Part shown: positions 44,923-54,700 of the stretch, piece by piece
Numbering within the stretch: position 1 is the first letter of the stretch
How the letters are laid out: every line of letters begins with the position of its first letter
Origin: an uncultured Chitinophaga sp.
GTDB taxonomy: Bacteria > Bacteroidota > Bacteroidia > Chitinophagales > Chitinophagaceae
Length of the DNA: 64,000 bases
Direction: 5' to 3'
Assembly: GCF_946479755.1 (NCBI RefSeq)
Contig: NZ_CAMLHC010000020.1
Coordinates: forward strand, 84,072-148,071
The notes under the pieces: model-generated
What the model saw: only the letters and a program-made list of their open reading frames with translations
The model's database searches: none
What the model was told of the DNA's origin: nothing
Made by a program: the position numbers and the translations under genes

Positions 44923-45384
44923 ATGTTTCAACTCGATGAATATGATAAAGCGCTGCTCCGCCTGTTGCAGCAAAACAACCGGCTCACCACCGAACAGCTC
45001 AGCGAGCAGGTGAACCTGAGCCAGAGCGCCGTGCAACGGCGCCTTACCAGGCTGCGAAATGAAAAGGTCATTGAAGCGGAGGTGGCTGTTATTTCACCAC
45101 TGGCCGCAGGCGTAGGTATTAGCTGCGTGGTGGATGTGGTGCTGCACGAAGGCAGCTCCAAGTCCATAGATAAATTCAAGGCCGCCATGAAAAATTGCGC
45201 CGAGGTGGCGCAATGCTATTATGTGACGGGCACCTATGATTTTGTACTCATTGTCCATACGAGGGATATGGCCCATTTTGAGTCATTCTCCAAAAAACAT
45301 CTCATGGACAATCCAAACCTGAAACATTTCTATACTCACGTCGTGATGGACAAAGTAAAGATGAGCTACAACGTCCCGCTGTAG
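44923..45384 (+). CDS. Lrp/AsnC family transcriptional regulator
   Basis: 153 residues. N-terminal winged HTH about 4-60 (LDEYDKALLRLLQQNNRLTT, LSQSAVQRRLTRLRNEKVI) and C-terminal RAM (amino-acid binding) domain about 65-150 (YYVTGTYDFVLIVHTRDM, HFYTHVVMDKVK). Members bind amino acids and often control the divergent neighbour; here that is the class V PLP enzyme. Its end is 3 bases from the end of the convergent TfoX-type gene. Confidence 0.93.
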   Translation: MFQLDEYDKALLRLLQQNNRLTTEQLSEQVNLSQSAVQRRLTRLRNEKVIEAEVAVISPLAAGVGISCVVDVVLHEGSSKSIDKFKAAMKNCAEVAQCYYVTGTYDFVLIVHTRDMAHFESFSKKHLMDNPNLKHFYTHVVMDKVKMSYNVPL

Positions 45385-45387
45385 TGG

Positions 45388-45723
45388 TTAATTTTTCTTT
45401 CCCCTTCTTCCGGCGGCCATGCCCTGCTTGGCCCATTTACGCATTTCTTTCTCGTCTGTATAGGCCGATTCCGGTGCACTGCGGTATGGTTCATAGGTAG
45501 CTGAACCATCTTTTTTCGTCCCCCGCAACCATTCGCTGCCAGCCGCGTCCCATACCAGGTCACTTTCATCATCGGTCCGGAACCAAAGCTGCTCTCCCGC
45601 CACATAAGCGAAGAGAACACCTTCCAGATAGATAGCCTGCCCCTGCATAACCGGCCGCGTGCTGATAGGACCAATAGGCTGCATACATTTTCTCACCCAG
45701 GAGATCAGTTGTTCTTCGTTCAT
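45388..45723 (-). CDS. TfoX N-terminal domain protein
   Basis: 111 residues. ISTRPVMQGQAIYLEGVLFA and LWFRTDDESD follow the TfoX-N pattern, in which a small beta-sheet carries G-hydrophobic strands and a K/R-x-D-D turn. The C-terminus is short and basic (AAGRRGKKN). In gammaproteobacteria TfoX/Sxy controls competence; stand-alone TfoX-N proteins in Bacteroidota have no known role. Converges on the Lrp gene, so cotranscription with it is excluded. Confidence 0.8.
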   Translation of the reverse strand: MNEEQLISWVRKCMQPIGPISTRPVMQGQAIYLEGVLFAYVAGEQLWFRTDDESDLVWDAAGSEWLRGTKKDGSATYEPYRSAPESAYTDEKEMRKWAKQGMAAGRRGKKN

Positions 45724-45793
45724 GGCGCGAAGGTAGGGAATATCCCCGGTTGATCATCTCCGGTACCTGGGGAATTTCGCATGGAAGAATGTC

Positions 45794-45817
45794 TCGATAT
45801 ATGTATTCGTATATCGA
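45794..45817. repeat. Imperfect inverted repeat after the cytochrome gene
   Basis: 10-base arms TCGATATATG / CGTATATCGA with one mismatch around TATT. A+T rich and without a T-run, so it could be an operator for the TfoX-type gene at 45723 or a weak terminator. Confidence 0.35.
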
Positions 45818-45856
45818 ACAAACTTTACCTGGATATATTGTTGTAATAGCCGTACT

Positions 45857-46315
45857 TCATCTATCAGTAATTCTGTCTTCATAAGCGCGCTCGAGCGAAA
45901 CAATATAGTTATAGATATTCTCCCGTTCTTCAGTGGTTAACTGTTGCGCACATACGTAATGTATGCTATCTCCCAAAGCAACACGATAGCTTGCTTTAAA
46001 CGCATCTCCCATCTCCCTCATCTGTAGCAGCGACGGTTTAGACATCATACGGTATTCATATTTGGTATGGCAGGACGCGCAATTTTGTTCGACCAATACC
46101 CGTCCCTCTTCCAGCGTATTTTTCTTCCTCTCTAACAACTGCAAAACACCCATTACCCCACCTACGATCACCACTAACCCAACCGTCCCGTTGAAGTAAC
46201 TGTCGTCGTTCAGAAAATCCTTTAAAGGGCGCCTGAAACCGGTAAGTACCCAGCGTATCACAGCGCCCGGGTAAACAAAAAGGGCCAGTATAATTATCTC
46301 TGTAATGAATTCCAT
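45857..46315 (-). CDS. Small membrane-anchored c-type cytochrome
   Basis: 152 residues. Two hydrophobic segments (about 4-25 and 43-61) precede a haem c motif NCASCH at 78-83. Met90, Met91 or Met99 could be the axial ligand, and the C-terminal helix (LTTEERENIYNYIVSLE) is typical of class I cytochromes. Likely inner-membrane electron carrier with a periplasmic haem domain, or a haem sensor. Starts 28 bases after the ankyrin gene, so the two probably form an operon. A weak inverted repeat follows at 45794-45817. Confidence 0.75.
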   Translation of the reverse strand: MEFITEIIILALFVYPGAVIRWVLTGFRRPLKDFLNDDSYFNGTVGLVVIVGGVMGVLQLLERKKNTLEEGRVLVEQNCASCHTKYEYRMMSKPSLLQMREMGDAFKASYRVALGDSIHYVCAQQLTTEERENIYNYIVSLERAYEDRITDR

Positions 46316-46343
46316 AAAGTATAGGTAATCGGGAATCTGTATC

Positions 46344-47261
46344 TCAGCAATACAACTCCGCGTTCTTTACATGTGGTACCAGCGCCGGTTGCTGCACACA
46401 CCAATCCACGATCCTGTCTGTCAAACGGTCATAAAGATCATCCGCCAGGTAAGGTTCCGCTGCAGAGGATAATCTATCCAGATCCTCGCGAACCCCTTCT
46501 CTCCCGTTCAGGTATTTTCTCAGATACGTGATCAACATTCCATGGCAACGCGGATGAAAGTTGCCGTTGCCATTCCTTTGCGCCTCGTCCCGCAACTTTT
46601 CAATGGCCCGCAGCAGTTCCCCCTGCACCGTTTCCGCCTGCCCTGATTTTGGTACCAGCTTTTGCCAGATGACCTTCGCGGTTTCAAAATAGTTGCTTTT
46701 ATTAACAGTATGATGGATATACGAGAGATCCAACGCCGGCAAGGTATTCTCTGCTACCGGCGCCGCTGCCGTATAGGCTTGTCCCTGCAGGAAAGCGTTG
46801 AACTTCTCCGCATTCCAGGACGTCCCCACCTTCATGACACGTTCGGTAATCTTCGCACCGCAGGATACTAGGTATTCCGCGCAGGGAACAGGGTCCGAAA
46901 ACACGTTGGTAAAAACTTTCGCCAGCGGCGTTAGTCCGTATTGGTCCTGCTGCTCCAAACCGGCGCCGGCTGCGATCAATAACTTGATACTTTCCAAACG
47001 CCGCTGTCCGCAGGCTTCCATAAGCGCAGACCCGCTCCTTTTACCAGGCACTTTAAAATCAATATCTGCCACCTGCCCGATGATGTACTGCAAGACTGCT
47101 ATCCGCTCCAAATATGCGGCGATGATCAACGGTGTTTCGCCGCTGTCATTGACCGCATCAACACCTATTTCCTGCAATACTGCCAGGGCTTTTTCCTCAT
47201 TGACTTTTTTCCCGTCGTATCCGAGGTAGTTTCTGAATGTGTCCAGCTTGTTTTTGGGCAT
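46344..47261 (-). CDS. Ankyrin-repeat protein
   Basis: 305 residues, no signal peptide. Ankyrin repeats about 37-150: SGETPLIIAAYLERIAVLQY, GSALMEACGQRRLESIKLLI, YGLTPLAKVFTNVFSDPVPC. The rest (about 165-305) is helical with no recognised domain. Ankyrin repeats mediate protein binding. It is followed at 28 bases by the cytochrome gene; ankyrin/redox pairs occur in other bacteria, but the partner here is unknown. The gene begins after the terminator of the 47-57 kb operon. Confidence 0.85.
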   Translation of the reverse strand: MPKNKLDTFRNYLGYDGKKVNEEKALAVLQEIGVDAVNDSGETPLIIAAYLERIAVLQYIIGQVADIDFKVPGKRSGSALMEACGQRRLESIKLLIAAGAGLEQQDQYGLTPLAKVFTNVFSDPVPCAEYLVSCGAKITERVMKVGTSWNAEKFNAFLQGQAYTAAAPVAENTLPALDLSYIHHTVNKSNYFETAKVIWQKLVPKSGQAETVQGELLRAIEKLRDEAQRNGNGNFHPRCHGMLITYLRKYLNGREGVREDLDRLSSAAEPYLADDLYDRLTDRIVDWCVQQPALVPHVKNAELYC

Positions 47262-47323
47262 ATTATTTTTTGAATCAGGCTAACCATCTAAAGATATAAA
47301 GTTACCGGCAGATAAATAAAAAA

Positions 47324-47348
47324 GGAGACTACTTTTCCGGTAGTCTCC
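47324..47348 (-). terminator. Intrinsic terminator of the 47-57 kb operon
   Basis: Nine-base arms GGAGACTAC / GTAGTCTCC around 7 bases, 22 bases beyond the DUF5689 stop, followed on the minus strand by a run of seven T. Confidence 0.85.
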
Positions 47349-47370
47349 CTTATAAGCAGATAATAATATC

Positions 47371-49419
47371 TTACTTGTTATACTTCAGCGACACATGCGA
47401 TAACCGGCAGGTAGCCGTTGCCGTTATCGACCCGCCCGTAGCCGCGTTGGTAGTACCAGCTGTCTTATTGGCCACCCGCAACCGGATGTACAACTTATCC
47501 TGACCGGATGCCGCCTGCGGCAGCTGGAAATTCAGCACTTTCTGCCCCGCTACCTGCGTCAGCAGGGTATTGGACCAGTTGGCCACATCCTGGAAGGTAA
47601 AGTTACCAAGACCGTTCCAGGCGGCGTTGTCCACCGACCATTCGGCCACGAAGTTCCGCGGACCACCGACGTCACTGTTCCCTTCTACCTGCAGCGACAA
47701 CGGGGAACTGATACCTTTCGTGGATACCTCTATCATCCAGGACTCACCGGTATTGGTGGCAGCGTTCCACCAGCCTTTACAGCCCCAGCCTCCGTTGCTG
47801 ACAGCCCCCTTATTGGTGGTAGGCTCCTGTAGCAGCCCGTTGTAGTCTGTTGTAGGCGTAATACCGGCACTGGTAAAGTCGAGGTACTTTTTACCGCTCT
47901 GGTAAATACGGCCACTGCCTGCATCCGGCGTCAGCGGGTGCTGTGTTTCTGTAGGCGTGGCGGCGTATTCCGTTTTAAACCGGCTCCATTCCACCAGCAC
48001 ATGCGAGAAACCATTGGCCCGGTCTTCGCTGAGCGAAATATCCTCCCGCTTCAGATGACGGATAGCATACTTTCCGATGTTACCACCGTAACGGTCATAC
48101 GTTTCATGCACCACAATACCGGCAACAGACCCGGAGCCCTGCGGCACCCTTCTGCCATCGCGACGGTACAGCACATCCAGGTTGGTAAGCATATACATGC
48201 TGCTGCCCTGTATATCGCGGATGTTCATCGGATAACAATCCATACGGGCTGCGTAGCCTTCATTGATATTGGTAAAGGCGCCGCTGGGAACTGAAATCTC
48301 CACGTCCCTTAGTTTCACATAGGTATAGAGATCATTGTCTGTTAATGCGGACATGTACTTCTCCTTCGGCTGCAACACGCTGCTACCAACATCTTTCTTC
48401 ATGATATGCAACACATCGATACCGGAGATAATAGTCCGGGACGGGTTCTGCAGCTGCTGCACGGTAACGCCCTTCAGCCATATCTTCACCCGGTCGTTGA
48501 AGTTGAAGATGTTATCTCCCGGCGTCTTCGTCCTGAAATACAGGCCGCTGCTGCCATCCAGGCTTTGTACGTACACGGCTATACTGTTTTCTGTTTTATC
48601 CAGGCTGTGCTTGTCGGTAGGCTTGTTGAGGTTCTGCGCCATATTAGGATGCCCCTTATCACTGATCACTACTCCTTCCACAAAGATGTTCTCGTTCACA
48701 ACACCATTGGCCAGGGCTTGCTTTACATAGGCAAAGTCTTTCTGCACGGCCCCTTCATAGCTCATCCCCGGCTGCTGTTTGATAACAATACTATCTTTGG
48801 TGGTAGTGCCCAGCGCATCGAGATAGCTGAGGCGGAGCATCACCGTCCGTGCAACGGGTAGCTGGTTGGTATCTACCTTAAAGAACAGGTAACCATCTTT
48901 TACCTGGAGGCCGGACAACCAGTTGACAGCTCCCGTAGAGTCGTAACCGTAACCAACCGTCATCAGATCCAGCGGTACGTTGGTATTGATCACCGACTTA
49001 TACGTACCGCCATTCGCGATGGTCTGCGCCGTCTCGTCCATGATGGCCAACGCAGGCGTAAGCCCCTTCTGCTGCAGTATGATGGTATCTGATTTACCAC
49101 CACCTTTCACCACCAGTTTGGCGGCACGGGGCAGCTGGCCACTGTTGTCCGTCACTTCCACGAGGGCATCGCTCTTACCATGACCGCTGGTGGTCTGCAA
49201 CTGCAGCCACGGCGTTTCTGCCGCCAGTTCCAGGTTCCAGTCGCCATCGGCATATACGATAAAGCGGGTGGTATCTGCCGCAGCACCCAGCCGGATGATA
49301 CGGGCATCAATCGCCAATGGTGTACTGAAGCGGTAGTCTTCCGTTTTACGGCAGGCCGCCACCATCAGTAAGATACCTGCTGCGATGAGTGTATAATAGT
49401 TGAATAAATATTTTTTCAT
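47371..49419 (-). CDS. BACON / DUF5689 lipoprotein
   Basis: 682 residues. Lipoprotein signal ILLMVAAC-RKTEDY. Two BACON-like beta domains about 35-120 (YADGDWNLELAAETPWLQL) and 125-215, DUF5689 about 225-460 (VVNENIFVEGVVISD, DRVKIWLKGVTVQ) with an OB-like core, and a C-terminal galactose-binding-like part about 520-680. DUF5689 lipoproteins recur beside SusCD pairs and secreted nuclease/phosphatase-fold enzymes. Last gene of this operon, 7 bases after the nuclease-fold gene. Predicted surface binding protein. Confidence 0.85.
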   Translation of the reverse strand: MKKYLFNYYTLIAAGILLMVAACRKTEDYRFSTPLAIDARIIRLGAAADTTRFIVYADGDWNLELAAETPWLQLQTTSGHGKSDALVEVTDNSGQLPRAAKLVVKGGGKSDTIILQQKGLTPALAIMDETAQTIANGGTYKSVINTNVPLDLMTVGYGYDSTGAVNWLSGLQVKDGYLFFKVDTNQLPVARTVMLRLSYLDALGTTTKDSIVIKQQPGMSYEGAVQKDFAYVKQALANGVVNENIFVEGVVISDKGHPNMAQNLNKPTDKHSLDKTENSIAVYVQSLDGSSGLYFRTKTPGDNIFNFNDRVKIWLKGVTVQQLQNPSRTIISGIDVLHIMKKDVGSSVLQPKEKYMSALTDNDLYTYVKLRDVEISVPSGAFTNINEGYAARMDCYPMNIRDIQGSSMYMLTNLDVLYRRDGRRVPQGSGSVAGIVVHETYDRYGGNIGKYAIRHLKREDISLSEDRANGFSHVLVEWSRFKTEYAATPTETQHPLTPDAGSGRIYQSGKKYLDFTSAGITPTTDYNGLLQEPTTNKGAVSNGGWGCKGWWNAATNTGESWMIEVSTKGISSPLSLQVEGNSDVGGPRNFVAEWSVDNAAWNGLGNFTFQDVANWSNTLLTQVAGQKVLNFQLPQAASGQDKLYIRLRVANKTAGTTNAATGGSITATATCRLSHVSLKYNK

Positions 49420-49426
49420 AGCAGCC

Positions 49427-50266
49427 TTATTTTTTCAGTTCCATGTAAACCGGCCGGTGGTCGGAATATTTGGCCGTGAAATCATCATAAATAAAATGAC
49501 AGGTCTTTACCTTCTTCGCCTGATCTTTACTGAGATAGATATAGTCTATGCGGGACTTACTGCGGATAGTGTCCTTACCGCCGCTAGCACGCTCCACCCG
49601 GTCATATTCATAAAGGGCATCCACAAAACCGGCATCCAGCAGGTGCTGCTGTACCTTGAAATCGATGCTACCATCGTCGAGGTTTTCTATCTTAGGATTT
49701 TTCTTCACAGCATTGAGATGCGCTACCTTAATGCGGTTGGTGTCCAGCCGGGCCATGTCCAGCGGGGTGTTGGAGTTGAAATCGCCCATGAGTATCCAGC
49801 CCCGTTTGTCTTTCTTTTGCGCTATGTTGGCCAGTATATTGGAGATCTCCTCCCGGCGCTTACGGAACTTATGCGGATTAAGATGCAACACTACGATGTT
49901 ATAGTCCAGCACATTGGCCATAATAAAGCCATGGGTCATATTTTCCGTTATCTTTTGGATGTTGGTGATGGGATACCGGGAAGTAAGCCCGGTAGGATAA
50001 CCGTTCTCTTTTACAATTACGGCATAAGGATGGCCCCAGGTGGCAGCCAGCTCCTCCAGCGTTTTCTGGGTGAACTTATTACACTCCTGTAAAGCCACGA
50101 TATCCGGATTAAATTGTTTCACCCATTGCACAAAGATTTCCTTTCCTTTGGTGGTGTCGGTTACCATCCCCTCCAGTATGTTGTAACTCAACACACGAAG
50201 CGGCGCCTGCGCCTGCGCACCGGCCACATACAAACAGAAAAACAGCGATATTAAAAAACGATTCAT
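49427..50266 (-). CDS. Secreted endonuclease/exonuclease/phosphatase-fold hydrolase
   Basis: 279 residues, signal peptide MNRFLISLFFCLYVAGAQA. The fold's motifs are complete: LSYNILEG, DIVALQECN (catalytic Glu), HLNPHKF, GDFNSN (Asp and Asn), SRIDYIYLS and the C-terminal SDHRPV (Asp-His pair). It hydrolyses phosphodiester or phosphomonoester bonds in nucleic acids, nucleotides or phospholipid headgroups; which one cannot be read from sequence. Between susD (8 bases) and the DUF5689 gene (7 bases). Confidence 0.88.
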   Translation of the reverse strand: MNRFLISLFFCLYVAGAQAQAPLRVLSYNILEGMVTDTTKGKEIFVQWVKQFNPDIVALQECNKFTQKTLEELAATWGHPYAVIVKENGYPTGLTSRYPITNIQKITENMTHGFIMANVLDYNIVVLHLNPHKFRKRREEISNILANIAQKKDKRGWILMGDFNSNTPLDMARLDTNRIKVAHLNAVKKNPKIENLDDGSIDFKVQQHLLDAGFVDALYEYDRVERASGGKDTIRSKSRIDYIYLSKDQAKKVKTCHFIYDDFTAKYSDHRPVYMELKK

Positions 50267-50274
50267 GATAACAA

Positions 50275-51783
50275 TTATTTATAAGCTGGATTAGTCAAAA
50301 TACCACCGGAACGTACTACTTCCTTGTCCGGTATCGGATAATATTCATGATAGGGCCGCAGGTTGTTTTTGATGACTTCATACTCTGCGCCGGCTGTTTC
50401 ACTGACGGCATTAAAGAACACGCCCCATCTCACGAGGTCCCATTTACGGCCGTATTCGCCCATCAGCTCACGGGCACGCTCTTTTTTCACTTCTTCGAAG
50501 AACTCCGTCTTACCGGGATAAGCCGGCAGTTTCAACGCATCATAGGCGCGGCCTTTTACTTCGTTGAGGCATTGGAGTGCGAGACCGGCATCACCGGTTT
50601 CATTGGCGGCTTCCGCCAGCATCAGCAGCGCATCGGCATAGCGGAACACTTTCTGGTTGTTCCCATCGGCGATGTTATCCATCGCGGGGCACCAGAATTT
50701 AGGTCCCATCCATGCCTTACCGGTACCGTTGTTCTGCATCGGACGCTTGAAGTAAGCGCCGTTGTAACTATAAGCCAGGATCATCTCCCGCCGCGGATCG
50801 GCATAGTCATAAAGCTTCATGAAATATTCGGTCGGCGTCACGGAGTTAAAGGGATTGGCTTTGGTCCCCAGCTCCGGGATGTTCACCCCGTCATAGGTGC
50901 TGGTGCCGGATGCTTTCGTGGGGGTGAAGAATGCCGCTACGTTAGTGGTCTTCTTCAGGCCGGTGGCTGACCAGGTATATTGCACTTCAAAAATGGATTC
51001 CGCTGTGTTTTTATTACGGAACCAGGTGTCCTGCAAAGGATACTGCGCCAGCTGGCCATACACCTGCCGGATGGCCTCCATCGCTTCCACACATACGGAA
51101 TACTGCTTATTCCACAGGGCCATCTTACCGATCAGCATATACGCCATAGCGGCCGAAATACGGTTCTGCGGCACTTCGGAGGTACGGACCTGCGGCAGCT
51201 TAGGGGCGTATTCCTGCAGTTCCTTTATCAGTTTGTCCCTTGTTTCTACAGCACTCATCCTGCCCAGCTTCATCACTTCGTTGAGGGCGGTCAGACTGTT
51301 AACGTTCTGTGTATAATAAGGTACATCGTTGAACGTGCTGGTAAGGATATAATAGTACAAAGCCCGCAGCACCACTGCTTCTGCTTTCAGCGGCGGTTTC
51401 CTGTCTGCCGCAATGGTGGCGTTGTCAATGCCCTCGATAGCGGCGTTGCAGTACATCACCCCATTATAACAGGCAGTCCAGACGTTATCTCCCATACCCG
51501 GATTGGCAGGAGATATTTCGAATTTGGCATCCAGCTGCGAAGAGTTAAGAAATGCCAGATCGGTAGAACCCTCCAGCGGAATAATCAGATCGGAAATATA
51601 GATACTGTTCAGTGGCATGTAACAGCCGTTCAGCGCAGCAATACACTGGTTTTCGTTTTTGAAAAATTCACCGGGGCCTACGAAACTGCTCGGTTCTTCT
51701 TCCAGCAGCTTACTACAACCGGTCCACCCGGCAGCACCGGCCAGCAACAGCAAGGCAATGATATAATTCAGGTTTCTTTTCAT
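50275..51783 (-). CDS. SusD/RagB family lipoprotein
   Basis: 502 residues. Lipoprotein signal LLAGAAGWTGC-SKLLEEEPSS. Conserved parts: NENQCIAALNGCYMPLNSI, AVVLRALYYYILTSTFNDVP, YADALLMLAEAANETGDAG, ARELMGEYGRKWDLVRWG. Ten bases after its susC and 8 bases before the nuclease-fold gene, so the captured substrate may contain phosphodiester bonds. Confidence 0.93.
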   Translation of the reverse strand: MKRNLNYIIALLLLAGAAGWTGCSKLLEEEPSSFVGPGEFFKNENQCIAALNGCYMPLNSIYISDLIIPLEGSTDLAFLNSSQLDAKFEISPANPGMGDNVWTACYNGVMYCNAAIEGIDNATIAADRKPPLKAEAVVLRALYYYILTSTFNDVPYYTQNVNSLTALNEVMKLGRMSAVETRDKLIKELQEYAPKLPQVRTSEVPQNRISAAMAYMLIGKMALWNKQYSVCVEAMEAIRQVYGQLAQYPLQDTWFRNKNTAESIFEVQYTWSATGLKKTTNVAAFFTPTKASGTSTYDGVNIPELGTKANPFNSVTPTEYFMKLYDYADPRREMILAYSYNGAYFKRPMQNNGTGKAWMGPKFWCPAMDNIADGNNQKVFRYADALLMLAEAANETGDAGLALQCLNEVKGRAYDALKLPAYPGKTEFFEEVKKERARELMGEYGRKWDLVRWGVFFNAVSETAGAEYEVIKNNLRPYHEYYPIPDKEVVRSGGILTNPAYK

Positions 51784-51793
51784 ACCTAATACT

Positions 51794-54700
51794 TTAAAAT
51801 TTTAATTCTGCACCGAAAGTGATGGTACGGCTGGATGGATACGCGCCGTTGTCCATGCGACGCATGGTAGAACCGCCGCTCTGTGTGGACACCTCCGGAT
51901 CATAGCCATTGTAGTGCTTCCACAGCACCAGGTTGTTACCGCCCAGTGACAGCGAGATGGACTGCAACCGCTTGCGCGTGATCCTGCTCAGGTCAAAAGG
52001 ATAGGCAACGGAGAAATTTTTGAACCGCAGGAAAGTAGCGGAATGCACGAACCGGTCGTTGGGAATGTCGTCTTTGGAATCGGCGCGCGGATAGTCGGAA
52101 TTGGGATTCCGCACGGGATGCCATGCATTTACCATATAACGGTACTGGTTACTCAGGTAGGTGCCGGTGCCCATGAACAATTCCGTAGGATTATAAATCT
52201 GTCCGCCTACACTGTAGTTGAAATAAAAAGAGACCATCAGCTTTTTAATTCTGATCGTATTCTGAATACCACCGTAGAAGTCAGGATCAGCATTTCCGAG
52301 GTATACCAGGTCGTTGTTGTCGAGGATACCGTCGTGGTTCTGGTCTACGTAACGCTGACGGCCGGGTGAATAATAACTGACTGCTGACGAAGCGTATTGT
52401 CTGTCTTTTTTGTCCTGCTCTATTTCTGCCTGGCTTTTCCACACTCCGGCATACTCCATGCCCCACAGTGCATTCAGCGGCTGCCCTTTTACGTAACCGT
52501 ACATCATATACTGGGCGCCATAAGGGTTGTCATACACGGATACCCTGTCCAGCCCGCCAATATCTTCTACCAGCTGCCTGTTATGAGCGATGGTAAAAGT
52601 GGTAGACCAGGAGAAATTTTTCCGGCGGATATTTTCTGTGTTGACCGTCAACTCAATGCCTTTGTTAGAGGTCTTTCCGATATTGGCCAGCCTCGAACCG
52701 AAACCGGTATGGGTAGGCAGCTGCACCGTCAGCAAGAGGTCAGACGTATTGCTTTTATATACTTCCAGGGAGATGTCTATCCGCTTGTTGAGGAATGACA
52801 AATCCAGTCCTGCGTTGTAAGACGTGGTCTTTTCCCAGGTGAGCCCTTCGTTTTCGATGCGTGCCGGATAGTAGGCTACCGGCTGTATGCCGCCGAACAG
52901 GTAACCGGAAGAAGTGGAATTAAGCCGGGAAAGCGACTGGTAACGGGAGATAGCGTCATTACCGGAAGTACCGGCGCTCAGGCGTACAGACAGCTCGCTG
53001 ATATCCCGGAAACGGCGCATGAACGGCTCATTGGCTATATTCCATTTCACTGCGGCAGATGGAAAGTAAGCCCATTTGTTGTTTTGCGAGAAGTTGGAAG
53101 CACCGTCCGCACGGCCGGTAGCAGTTAAGTAATACCTGTTGCGATAGTTATAGTTGATACGTGCCAGGTGCGACATGCGGCCCAGGTTTTCCAGCGAGGA
53201 ACCGATATTGATCGTTTCTTTGGACGGCAGGGCGCCCATATCGTTCGTGCCTACGTCATCGATAAAATAGCCGTTACCGCTGGCGGTCATGTTGTTGAAC
53301 TTTTTCTTCTGTACAGTGAAACCATACATCGCATCGAAGTTGTGCCTTTTGTTCCAGCTGTTTTTATAGGTGATGGTATTCTCGTTGAGGATGTTGTTAT
53401 CGTAGTAGCTGCGTTTGTATGCATAGGCGCCGGTGTTGGCGTTCGCGCGCGACGGCATGGTGGAAGGAATGAACTGGTTGTCATTCTTACTGTAATCGGT
53501 ATACGAAACAGTGGACCTGAGCAGGATATTTTTCACCGGGGTGATTTCGATGTACCCCATGGAGCTCAGGCTTTTTTCCAACGCATCGTTTTGTTTGAGC
53601 TCCACATTGGCCAGCGGTGAATCGAAGAGGGTGCCGCTGTACCACTGGGTGTTCCAGTCGTTGAAGCTGCCGTCCGGTTTGTATGCCGGCATGGTGGGCG
53701 ACAGGAAGATGGTAGAGCGGTACCATAACGTGCTCGTACCTATGTCGGCGTTATTGAGTTTACGGGCAATCTGTGAGTAGTTGAAACGCACGCCTGCCTT
53801 CACATAACGGCTGATGGTCCTGTCGAGGTTGAGGCGCACCTGGTAACGTTGCAGGCCGCTGTTTTTGATGATGCCCTGGTTGTTGTTGTAGTTGGCCGAA
53901 AAATAATACTGCGTGGCTTTGTCGCCGCCGTTGGCCGACAGCGTATAGTTCTGGTACGGCGCAGTACGGGTGATCTCTTTTGTCCAGTTGGTGCCTTCTC
54001 CCAATGACAGCGGATTGGGATAGGGATACTCTTCCAGCGGCTTTGCCGGGTTGGCGGAGTTACTGAAATAAAAACGGTCATTTTGCAGTTGGGCAAACTC
54101 TGTAGCATTCATGAGATCCAGGTAACGGGGCAGTACAGAGCTGCCCAGATCGGAGCGGAAAGTGAAATTGGTTTTTCCTGACCTGTTAGCGCCGGATTTG
54201 GTGGTGATGATGATCACACCGTTGCTGCCGCGGGAGCCGTAGATAGCAGTAGAGGAAGCATCTTTCAGCACGTTGATGGACGCGATATCGGAAGGGTTCA
54301 GTTCATTGAGGCTGGAGATACCGTCCATCAGGCCGTCAACGATATACAGCGGTTCGTTGCTGGCGGTGATGGAGCGGGTACCGCGGATGCGTACGGAGGT
54401 GGCAGCGCCGGGTTCGCCGTCGGTGGAAACGATTTCCGCACCGGCAATACGGCCTTGCAGCATCTGGTCCACCCGGGTGGCGGGGATACCTTCAATATCT
54501 GCGGGACGCACGATAGAAACGGCGCCGGTAAGATCTTTTTTAGCGACGGCACCGTAGCCGATCACTACTACTTCATTAATGTCTTTTTTAGCAAGTGTCA
54601 GTTGAATGGTCAGCGGCTGCTGCGCCTGGGCCAGTGCCACTGCCTTCCTTTCAAAGCCGATGTAGGTGATCAGCAGCGTGGCATTTTTCCCTGCCGCGAT

